Source: an uncultured Methylococcaceae bacterium
GTDB lineage: Bacteria > Pseudomonadota > Gammaproteobacteria > Methylococcales > Methylomonadaceae
Direction: 5' to 3'
DNA length: 11,675 nucleotides
Assembly (NCBI GenBank): GCA_903903365.1
Contig: CAIUYS010000665.1
Coordinates: forward strand, 1-11,675
The notes below the pieces were generated by a model that saw nothing but the letters and a program-made list of their open reading frames with translations, was not told where the DNA came from and did no database searches. The position numbers were made by a program, and so were the translations under genes. Below, piece after piece: positions 6,508 through 11,675 of this stretch (position 1 is the first letter of the stretch; each line of letters starts with the position of its first letter).

Positions 6508-7131
6508 TTAAATCGACTGACGTTTGACTAAACGACGTCCACCCATTGCCAATAAGCCGGAAGCAAATAATAACAACGAAGGTGGTACTGGAACAGCACT
6601 GATTTGTACGCCAAAGTTGTAAGCCGATGATCCAGTTATTGGAATATAACCGAAATTGGCAGTCGTATCTTGGTAGGCAGTTTGTACTGGATTTGGCGCG
6701 AAAACGGGCATTAATCCTTGTAAAGTATCGCCTGATCGCACCTCAAATGCCAACCAATAAGTACCGGCATTAAGTGCAACATTTAGCCCTTGCAGACCAT
6801 TCCATCCATCAGTACCAAAGGTCGCTTGTTGTGCAAACAGTTCGCTAGAGGTGTCAGGACGATTGTTACCGGCGTTGTCGTAGAGCGCAACGGTATAAGT
6901 AGCACTATCCGGATTTGAGGTGTCAGCGTTGATAAAGCCTTTAAGACTATCAATTTGCCAGGCTTGAGTAGTGGTAAATTCAGCCGCCAACCATTGAGCA
7001 TCGGATAGCATAATAGCTGAACCCGTTTGGTCGGGCGTGCCGGTATCGACTATGATATCAGCCTTTACCTGATTGCTCAGGGTAAGTGCTAATAAAGCCA
7101 CCAATCCCAAAGAGTTTGTTAATTTTTTCAT
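6508..7131 (-). CDS. PEP-CTERM protein of choice-of-anchor type, function unknown
   Basis: A 207-residue exported protein with a signal peptide (1-24, MKKLTNSLGLVALLALTLSN...). The mature region (about 25-178) looks like a beta-sandwich: AAEFTTTQAWQIDSLKGFI, TYTVALYDNAGNNRPDT and LNAGTYWLAFEVRSG. These phrases are typical of choice-of-anchor and jelly-roll modules in PEP-CTERM proteins. The tail is VPVPPSLLLFASGLLAMGG, then RRLVKRQSI, so exosortase sorting is predicted, with a different tail sequence from the two proteins at 382-2681. A good ribosome site (AAAAGGACATTCAC before ATG) supports the start. The gene begins 24 bp after the metallophosphoesterase stop, so the two form an operon closed by the terminator at 6459-6484. 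Its role may be to tether or scaffold the partner enzyme, which is inference. Confidence 0.88.
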   Translation of the reverse strand: MKKLTNSLGLVALLALTLSNQVKADIIVDTGTPDQTGSAIMLSDAQWLAAEFTTTQAWQIDSLKGFINADTSNPDSATYTVALYDNAGNNRPDTSSELFAQQATFGTDGWNGLQGLNVALNAGTYWLAFEVRSGDTLQGLMPVFAPNPVQTAYQDTTANFGYIPITGSSAYNFGVQISAVPVPPSLLLFASGLLAMGGRRLVKRQSI

Positions 7132-7155
7132 GTGAATGTCCTTTTTACAAAAAAC

Positions 7156-8439
7156 TTAATTTTGGTGTGGCAAGGTAACTGTTTCCAATTTTATAATTGG
7201 ATTAGTCATCGCAGGATCAAAACCCCAAGTGTCCATTTGCACAGTACCGCTTTGGAAAACTTTTACAGTAGCCCATGAGTACATGCGGTCATTAGCAACA
7301 GAAGTCGTTACTGAAGATTCAAACGGAGATCCGCCAGCACCCACGATAACTTGGTAAGAATTCGTTAAGCCATTAAGTTTTGATACTTTATAAGTATGCT
7401 CATGACCACAGAAGTAAGTGGCTTTATGATTGTCAATGACAGTCCAGAAAGCGGCACCCGCTGCTGCATTTTTATCGCTAAGAGAAGAGGTTGACGATGC
7501 CACTACGGATCCTACAACGTAGAACACGGCCGGTTTGTGACCAAAAACGAACATGCGTTTAGCGCCACGGACTTCTGCAGCTGTCATATCAGCATCCAGC
7601 CAGGCAGTGGGTGCATAACCGTCTTTACCTACCGCATCCGTGTTGATAATGGCAAAATGTGATTGACCCACGTCAAATGAATAGCTAAGTTGTGATTGAT
7701 CAGTTGTAACACCGTCCAGACCAGAAATAGCGGGCGTATTGGTTTTAGAGAAATTGGTTGCAGCGGTACCCACCAAACTTGTGAAACGAGCGGTATCAAG
7801 AATCAGGTCGCCCATGTTATCGCGCCAGGCATTTTCGTTCTCAACCTGTGAGGCTTTACCACAACGCTTACATTGCACTTCATGGTTGCCTGGCACAGGA
7901 ACTACATAAGTACCGGTTTCCATTAAGTTTGCAACCATGCCGCGCCAAAAGCCATACTGTTTATAGATCTGCATGGCATCCGAATTAAGGACGTCACTGA
8001 TGACAGGGCTTGTGATTGCTACTTCACTTACGCCAGTTGTGTTTCTAGTTACAGGGACGCCTGCTTTACCGTAACCCATAATCATGTCGCCATTAAAAAA
8101 CAACAAGTTGGCTTTTTGTGACTGAATGGTACGCATGATGCGTGCCCAAGCGGTTGTGTTTTGCAGCCATTTGCAATCTTGGCCCGATAAGCCAGGGTTA
8201 GCTGTCAAACCGGTAGCACCTGAAGGTGTTTGGCATTTAAGATCGGGGTCTTGAACAGGCTTTACAACGCTGGGATCAATGTTTACTGAATCTTGTCTTG
8301 AATCACCAACCGTAGAAAAAGTCAGGATAACAGGATCAACTACAGCCAAAGAGGGCGCTGAATAAATAGCGGCTATAACTGAGAATGATGCGGCAAGAAT
8401 AGCTTGCCGTTTTAGTGATGTTATTTTTAAATCAAACAT
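7156..8439 (-). CDS. Secreted calcineurin-like metallophosphoesterase
   Basis: A 427-residue protein with a cationic N-terminus, a hydrophobic segment (about 12-27) and likely cleavage after APSLA. The metallophosphoesterase motifs are all present in order: GDSRQD (45-50, metal ligand Asp46), NGDM (116-119, Asp118), PGNHE (183-187), FGHKP (299-303, His301) and CGHEH (344-348). The fold binds two metal ions and cleaves phosphoesters; the substrate (monoester, diester or nucleotide) is not visible. Two Cys pairs flank the GNHE motif region (QCKRC, 189-193), possibly a disulfide or metal site. An insert of about 60 residues sits between the first and second motifs. It heads a two-gene operon with the PEP-CTERM protein at 6508-7131 and has a Pho-box-like promoter at 8476-8509. 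It could also be annotated as an acid phosphatase- or phospholipase-D-like metallophosphatase. Confidence 0.9.
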   Translation of the reverse strand: MFDLKITSLKRQAILAASFSVIAAIYSAPSLAVVDPVILTFSTVGDSRQDSVNIDPSVVKPVQDPDLKCQTPSGATGLTANPGLSGQDCKWLQNTTAWARIMRTIQSQKANLLFFNGDMIMGYGKAGVPVTRNTTGVSEVAITSPVISDVLNSDAMQIYKQYGFWRGMVANLMETGTYVVPVPGNHEVQCKRCGKASQVENENAWRDNMGDLILDTARFTSLVGTAATNFSKTNTPAISGLDGVTTDQSQLSYSFDVGQSHFAIINTDAVGKDGYAPTAWLDADMTAAEVRGAKRMFVFGHKPAVFYVVGSVVASSTSSLSDKNAAAGAAFWTVIDNHKATYFCGHEHTYKVSKLNGLTNSYQVIVGAGGSPFESSVTTSVANDRMYSWATVKVFQSGTVQMDTWGFDPAMTNPIIKLETVTLPHQN

Positions 8440-8475
8440 TTGTTTTGTCCAGTAAAGTTATTTACAAAAAATCGG

Positions 8476-8509
8476 ATAGTAAACTTTAATTGTTACATTT
8501 TGATGAATT
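8476..8509 (-). promoter_or_regulatory. Pho-box-like promoter of the metallophosphoesterase operon
   Basis: On the minus strand AATTCATCAAAATGTAAC (8492-8509) matches the E. coli Pho-box consensus at 11 of 18 positions, with the key halves TCAT and TGTnAC spaced correctly. TACTAT (8476-8481), a 4/6 match to a -10 box, begins 10 bp after it. The ATG at 8439 follows about 36 bp later. The 16-mer TCATCAAAATGTAACA here and TCATCTATTTGTAACA upstream of the phytase-like gene differ at three A/T positions only. Confidence 0.5.
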
Positions 8510-8516
8510 AAAGTCA

Positions 8517-8568
8517 GGGGGTCTGACCTTTAGTCTATAATTTATTATTGACTATTTAATGCGACCCC
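8517..8568. repeat. Nested palindromic stretch between divergent genes
   Basis: GGGGTC (8517-8522) pairs with GACCCC (8563-8568), and inside it TAGTC (8531-8535) pairs with GACTA (8550-8554). The GGGGTCTGACC-type edge resembles sequences often seen bordering REP/RAYT-type mobile elements. It lies between divergently transcribed genes, so a terminator role is unlikely. Weakly supported. Confidence 0.35.
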
Positions 8569-8626
8569 ATTGTTGATAAAAATAAACAGACGCTTATGGC
8601 GTTTAACTTATTGTTAATAAATATAA

Positions 8627-8654
8627 TTGAATAACCGTATAAACGGTTTATACT
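8627..8654 (+). promoter_or_regulatory. Sigma70-type promoter with an operator-like dyad as its spacer
   Basis: The -35 is TTGAAT (8627-8632, 4/6) and the -10 is TATACT (8649-8654, 5/6). The 16-bp spacer is exactly the inverted repeat AACCGT-ATAA-ACGGTT (8633-8648). The ATG of the downstream gene at 8687 is 32 bp past the -10, with AAGAGA as ribosome site. Occupancy of this dyad by a protein would block RNA polymerase. Confidence 0.65.
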
Positions 8655-8686
8655 GTTATTTTTTATTTAAGCATTAAGAGATCATA

Positions 8687-9103
8687 ATGAACACATCAAA
8701 GCCAAAATCAAAAAAAACGGTAACCGAGCCACTTCAAATTGATCTGCCCCTTGAGAAAGCAGTCGTTAAAAAAGTGGTTAAAAAGCCTTCAGCAGCAAAA
8801 GCAAGCGTCGCCATTGAAACTAAAGAAGTGGTTGAGACCGTTGAAGCTGAAGTAAAAACGGATATTAAAAAAATAAAAAGTGCCAAGATAAAAGTGATTA
8901 GGGATAGTTTTTCATTCCCGGAACAGGATTATCTGAAAATTTCAGAACTCAAGAAAACTTGTCTGGCAGCGGGGATTCATGTCAAGAAAGGCGAAATACT
9001 TCGTGCCGGACTGCATTTACTGACCCAATTATCGTTGGACGAGCTTAAGTTGGCGGTTGAAAAAGTTGAAAAAGTTCAAACCGGTCGACCAACCGCTTCA
9101 TAA
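8687..9103 (+). CDS. Lys-rich protein with a ribbon-helix-helix-like C-terminal domain
   Basis: A 138-residue basic protein in two parts. Residues 1-66 are low-complexity, rich in Lys, Val, Ala and Glu (VVKKVVKKPSAAKAS and similar), like histone-H1-type tails that bind nucleic acid non-specifically. Residues 67-136 are compact: KVIRDSFSFPEQDY (predicted strand), LKISELKKTCLAAG and KKGEILRAGLHLLTQL (predicted helices), ending TGRPTAS. This resembles a ribbon-helix-helix arrangement, and from memory similar C-terminal domains occur in uncharacterised proteobacterial DNA-binding proteins. Target and function are unknown. A nucleoid-associated or autoregulatory role is inferred, given the dyad that fills its promoter spacer. 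No toxin or partition partner is adjacent. A mobile element lies 25 bp past its stop. Confidence 0.8.
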   Translation: MNTSKPKSKKTVTEPLQIDLPLEKAVVKKVVKKPSAAKASVAIETKEVVETVEAEVKTDIKKIKSAKIKVIRDSFSFPEQDYLKISELKKTCLAAGIHVKKGEILRAGLHLLTQLSLDELKLAVEKVEKVQTGRPTAS

Positions 9104-9119
9104 ATTTAGTCATAAAGAG

Positions 9120-9258
9120 ATTCCCCCCCCGATGTCGTTAAGGTAAGCATAGAATCGGAGTAAAACCGCTTTAGCTGTTTTGCAGGCAATAGCTAAAGCG
9201 ATTGCACTCCAGTCTTTTAAACAACTTGGGCTTAACTTAATGACATTGGATTCCCCCC
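9120..9258. mobile_element. Miniature inverted-repeat element with 9-bp target duplication
   Basis: The element is 9129-9249 (121 bp). Its ends CCGATGTCGTTAAGGTAAGC (9129-9148) and GCTTAACTTAATGACATTGG (9230-9249) are inverted repeats with 17 of 20 paired. Flanking it directly on both sides is ATTCCCCCC (9120-9128 and 9250-9258), a candidate target-site duplication. A second hairpin lies inside: GGAGTAAAACCGCTTTAGCT (9157-9176) against AGCTAAAGCGATTGCACTCC (9191-9210), with a perfect 10-bp inner stem. It has no coding capacity, so it would need a transposase in trans. Confidence 0.75.
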
Positions 9259-9315
9259 TTAGAAATAAACCGCCACAGAGGGTCAGAAATTACTAATATG
9301 CGTATTAATGGCTCT

Positions 9316-9359
9316 CTGTCGTAATTTTGTCAATGTTTTGTAAAGGTTTATGTTACTAT
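9316..9359 (+). promoter_or_regulatory. Promoter covered by tandem 11-bp direct repeats (CarH-like operator)
   Basis: Four contiguous 11-bp blocks can be laid out: CTGTCGTAATT (9316-9326), TTGTCAATGTT (9327-9337), TTGTAAAGGTT (9338-9348) and TATGTTACTAT (9349-9359). The middle two agree at 8 of 11 positions and, on the complementary strand, both contain T-n-n-ACA, the core I recall for Thermus and Bacillus CarH operators; the outer two are degenerate. A promoter of TTGTCA (9327-9332), 16-bp spacer and TATGTT (9349-9354) fits within the repeats, so binding would repress the regulator's own gene. A near-palindrome TAATATGCGTATTA lies just upstream at 9294-9307. Confidence 0.5.
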
Positions 9360-9390
9360 GGTTTTTATTTTTTGAGATAAAGAAGCCGTT

Positions 9391-10368
9391 ATGACTGGTC
9401 TTATTGGTGACTCAGCGCAATATTTAATTAGCACCGTTTCAAAAAGGTCGGGGGTTAAGTCTGATCTTGTCAGAGCGTGGGAACGTCGCTATCAGGCGGT
9501 AACGCCGACGCGTACGGCAGGTGGGCATCGGGTTTATACCGATCAGGATATTGCCCGTTTAAAATTACTCAATCAGGCCACCGGAAATGGTCATAGTATC
9601 AGTCAAATTGCCAAGTTTTCGCTTGATGACCTAAAGAAGTTGACCAAAGATGAGGCGGGTGCAGTAACGCCTGCATTGAATAGAAAGACTACTTCGGCCA
9701 GTGACAGGGTGTATCTTACCGAGGATTATATTGAAAAATGTTATGATGCCGTTTTAGCTTTCGATGCCAGAATGCTGGAGTCGCATTTTGAAAACGCAAT
9801 TGTAGAGCTGGGTACTGAAGTATTTATTGAGCACTTGTTGACACCCTTGTTAACCAGAATTGGCGAGCGTTGGATATCAGGAGAACTGAGGCCGGTTCAT
9901 GAGCACATGACTTCATCTGTTATTCGATCTTTGACCTATATTTTACGTAATAATAATCCCTGTGCAGCCAATGCCCCCAAGATGATTGTTAGTACACCTA
10001 TTGGTCAATTACATGAATTGGGCGCTTTACTGGCGGCTATAATGGCTGAACTGAGTGGCTGGCAAGTGACTTATCTGGGCGCTAATCTGGCCGCTGAAGA
10101 AATTGCTGCAGCTGTTAAATATACCAACGCCTGTGCATTGACGCTGAGCCTCAGTTTTGCTTCCGATGATCATGTTGTGGCAAAAGAGCTAAGACGACTT
10201 AAAAAATTAGTGGGCAATAACGTCGCAATTATTGTCGGTGGAAGGGCTGCGGGTCATTATCAGGGGGTTTTAAATGAGGTGGGTGTTTTAAATATCCAAG
10301 GTTACGCCCATTTTAGACAAATTCTGAATGAACTGGCAGCGAAAAACCTGGAGCAAGAAAGCGGATAA
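9391..10368 (+). CDS. MerR-family regulator with cobalamin-binding domain, CarH/LitR-like
   Basis: A 325-residue cytoplasmic regulator. Residues 11-80 are a MerR-type winged helix (YLISTVSKRSGVKSDLVRAW, ERRYQAVTPTRTAGGHRVYT). Residues about 108-185 form the helical cap, with the signature W-x9-E-H as Trp161, Glu171 and His172. Residues about 196-315 form the B12-binding Rossmann domain: GQLHELG with His208 as lower axial ligand, LTLSLSF and IIVGG. CarH proteins bind adenosylcobalamin, repress DNA as tetramers in the dark and fall apart in light. Two differences from Thermus CarH are visible by motif alignment: the residue after the cap Trp is Ile162 rather than the His that ligates cobalt in the light state, and the acidic residue of (D/E)-x-H-x-x-G is Gln206. 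It may therefore sense B12 rather than light, or respond with altered photochemistry. No carotenoid or photolyase gene is adjacent; ycgN follows 82 bp later. Its own promoter carries 11-bp repeats. Confidence 0.9.
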   Translation: MTGLIGDSAQYLISTVSKRSGVKSDLVRAWERRYQAVTPTRTAGGHRVYTDQDIARLKLLNQATGNGHSISQIAKFSLDDLKKLTKDEAGAVTPALNRKTTSASDRVYLTEDYIEKCYDAVLAFDARMLESHFENAIVELGTEVFIEHLLTPLLTRIGERWISGELRPVHEHMTSSVIRSLTYILRNNNPCAANAPKMIVSTPIGQLHELGALLAAIMAELSGWQVTYLGANLAAEEIAAAVKYTNACALTLSLSFASDDHVVAKELRRLKKLVGNNVAIIVGGRAAGHYQGVLNEVGVLNIQGYAHFRQILNELAAKNLEQESG

Positions 10369-10406
10369 CGCGTTATAGTTAAATCTCATTGTTGAATTTG
10401 GGATAA

Positions 10407-10453
10407 CATGGCAGGATATATCGCTAATTTATTAATTATTAAAATCTGCCATG
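10407..10453 (+). promoter_or_regulatory. Leader inverted repeat covering the ycgN start codon
   Basis: CATGGCAG (10407-10414) pairs perfectly with CTGCCATG (10446-10453), whose ATG is the ycgN start codon; the loop is AT-rich. No Shine-Dalgarno sequence precedes the ycgN ATG. In the left arm an ATG at 10408, preceded by GGGATAAC, opens a 24-codon frame (MAGYIANLLIIKICHELLEN...) that stops at 10480-10482, overlapping ycgN out of frame. This arrangement would suit translational coupling or start-codon masking. Confidence 0.45.
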
Positions 10454-10879
10454 AGCTTTTGGAAAACAAAAAAACTGCCTGAAATGACGACCGAAGAATG
10501 GGAGTCATTGTGTGATAACTGTGGCAAATGTTGTTTACACAAGTTGGAAGATGAAGATTCCGGGGAAATAGTATTCACCAGCGTCGCTTGTAAACTCATC
10601 AATTTAACGACCTGTCGCTGTACACGCTATAACGAACGTACTCAATTAGTCCCGGAATGTCTTAATTTAAAGCAAAACGACTTTACACAGTATCACTGGC
10701 TGCCTTCAACCTGTGCCTACCGTCTACTGAACGAGGATAAAGAACTTCCTGCATGGCATCCCTTGGTATCGGGAAGTGCTGCCAGTGTTAAAAAAGCGGG
10801 TGTTTCAATTAGAAGTTATGCGATAAAAGAATCAATGGCGGTTAATCTGGAAGACCATGTCATTGAATGGCTGGACTGA
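10451..10879 (+). CDS. ycgN: YcgN/UPF0260 family cysteine-cluster protein
   Basis: A 142-residue cytoplasmic protein matching the E. coli YcgN pattern over its whole length: FWKTKKLPEMTTEEWESLCD, CGKCCLHKLEDEDSGEI, ACKLINLTTCRC, WLPSTCAYRLL and LPAWHPLVSGS. Nine cysteines (21, 24, 27, 28, 47, 55, 57, 70, 88) form the C-x2-C-x2-CC cluster and later Cys of the CxxCxxCC family, which probably binds zinc or an Fe-S cluster. Biochemical function is not established. The length is slightly under the E. coli protein (about 150). The ATG at 10451 is supported by alignment to the family N-terminus even though no ribosome site is visible. It lies 82 bp after the MerR-B12 gene on the same strand and could be co-transcribed. 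The 254-bp gap after it (10880-11133) holds a duplicated ACACAGAT near 10937 and 10956 and nothing else supportable. Confidence 0.92.
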   Translation: MSFWKTKKLPEMTTEEWESLCDNCGKCCLHKLEDEDSGEIVFTSVACKLINLTTCRCTRYNERTQLVPECLNLKQNDFTQYHWLPSTCAYRLLNEDKELPAWHPLVSGSAASVKKAGVSIRSYAIKESMAVNLEDHVIEWLD

Positions 10880-11133
10880 TAAGCCACTTTTTTTGCTGGT
10901 TTTTGAGAGTGGTACTACTCATTTATTTAAAATAGAACACAGATTTGATTGATAGACACAGATAAGAGAAGTTTTTAAATCTTATGAAAATGTTAGGTAC
11001 TTCATAGAAGCCCAACTTTAGTTGACACTTTTTATGTAATTATAAGGTCTTTTTGGACTAAAAATAATATCCGTTGAACCGCGTATGCTATGATTTAAGC
11101 CGACTACTACTGAGTAGTTACACGCTTATTAAA

Positions 11134-11649
11134 TCAGGGTTTAAGATTAATAACAATTCCCGCACCATCAACAGATTTTCGTTTTTCCAATTCCGGTTCT
11201 GGAGACATCAAAAATCCACCTTTTAATTCTAGCGGCTGCGGCTTTTTTTTAGTTTCCGGGGCAAAAATATTAGTCACCAGGCTTTGTGCAACTGCTTTTT
11301 GGATATTGTTAAGGCCTATGTTTTCAGAATGTTCAAATGGAACAGAAAGATCCAACCGTTTTTCAAACTCGTTATGTTGAGAGGGGGGGGCTTCATCAGG
11401 GTCGCTGATATTTTTGGCCAGGATTATTTTTTGCGATTTTCTTTTAGCGGATAGCGCATTGTTTTTTGTTTTTACCGGAACAGTGTCCAGCGTTTTTTTG
11501 ATGTTTTCAGTTTCGGCAGATTGTAGTTCACGTTCTGTTTTCTGGGTTTCTACAACGATCATAGTGTTGTCAACGGGTTTGTTAAAACCACTTAGAAAAA
11601 ACCATGAAACGGTTAGAAAACTTAATAAAAATAGTCGGTAATTTGTCAT
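11134..11649 (-). CDS. Hypothetical membrane-anchored or exported protein with a C8 tract
   Basis: A 171-residue protein I do not recognise. Residues 5-22 (RLFLLSFLTVSWFFLSGF) are a signal peptide or single membrane anchor. Residues 25-100 are polar, rich in Lys, Glu, Thr and Ser and probably disordered. Residues about 100-130 (FEHSENIGLNNIQKAVAQSL) may be helical. The C-terminus, PLELKGGFLMSPEPELEKRK then AGIVINLKP, is the most ordered-looking part. Codons 87-89 (Ala-Pro-Pro) are encoded by a run of eight C on the coding strand (11383-11390), a slippage-prone tract. An SD-like GTGGA lies ahead of the ATG at 11649. The opposite-strand frame through it (11414-11641) is a shadow. Confidence 0.72.
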   Translation of the reverse strand: MTNYRLFLLSFLTVSWFFLSGFNKPVDNTMIVVETQKTERELQSAETENIKKTLDTVPVKTKNNALSAKRKSQKIILAKNISDPDEAPPSQHNEFEKRLDLSVPFEHSENIGLNNIQKAVAQSLVTNIFAPETKKKPQPLELKGGFLMSPEPELEKRKSVDGAGIVINLKP

Positions 11650-11675
11650 TTTGATTTTTCCACTTCAGTTATTAA

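Noticed and set aside
11022..11045. TTGACA as a plus-strand promoter for a small RNA
   Set aside because: No acceptable -10 element lies 15-19 bp downstream, and the following region faces a convergent gene end without a clear terminator.

Overview
The window looks like chromosomal accessory DNA of a moderate-GC gammaproteobacterium, most plausibly a Methylococcales-type methanotroph. The basis is inference: three secreted proteins end in PEP-CTERM tails of the type often met in methanotrophs (VPVPAA-x-WLF ... RKRK), there is a YcgN/UPF0260 protein, and the intergenic gaps are full of short palindromic elements. No rRNA, tRNA, CRISPR array or complete transposase gene was seen.

Layout. 2-235 (+) is the 3' end of a membrane protein gene resembling ion-channel-like proteins, followed by a nested inverted repeat (238-315). 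From 382 to 8439 every gene is on the minus strand and every product appears exported: a lamin-tail-domain PEP-CTERM protein, a phytase-like/esterase-like PEP-CTERM protein whose 5' end is frameshifted by a perfect 23-bp tandem duplication, a periplasmic protein of unknown function, a PhoA-family alkaline phosphatase, a PEP-CTERM protein of choice-of-anchor type, and a calcineurin-like metallophosphoesterase. From 8687 the strand switches: a Lys-rich protein with a ribbon-helix-helix-like C-terminus, a MerR plus cobalamin-binding (CarH/LitR-like) regulator, and ycgN. A hypothetical exported protein on the minus strand closes the window.

How the genes may work together. The minus-strand block reads as an organic-phosphate scavenging locus: three hydrolase families that release phosphate from organic esters, plus surface-sorted PEP-CTERM partners. 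Two of its promoters (upstream of the phytase-like gene and of the metallophosphoesterase gene) share an alignable Pho-box-like site with an ACTAT-type -10 element at the same 10-bp distance as in the E. coli phoA promoter. Phosphate-starvation control is therefore the best hypothesis.

Non-coding content is unusually rich. There is a miniature inverted-repeat element with a 9-bp target duplication (9120-9258), a diverged relative (6123-6237), a 120-bp tandem repeat array (about 2922-3210), and a second element family whose conserved end (TAACTCGCAATA) supplies the stop codons of two different genes. The MerR-B12 gene carries tandem 11-bp repeats over its own promoter, the operator architecture known for CarH photoreceptors, but the protein lacks the histidine that forms the light-state ligand in Thermus CarH.
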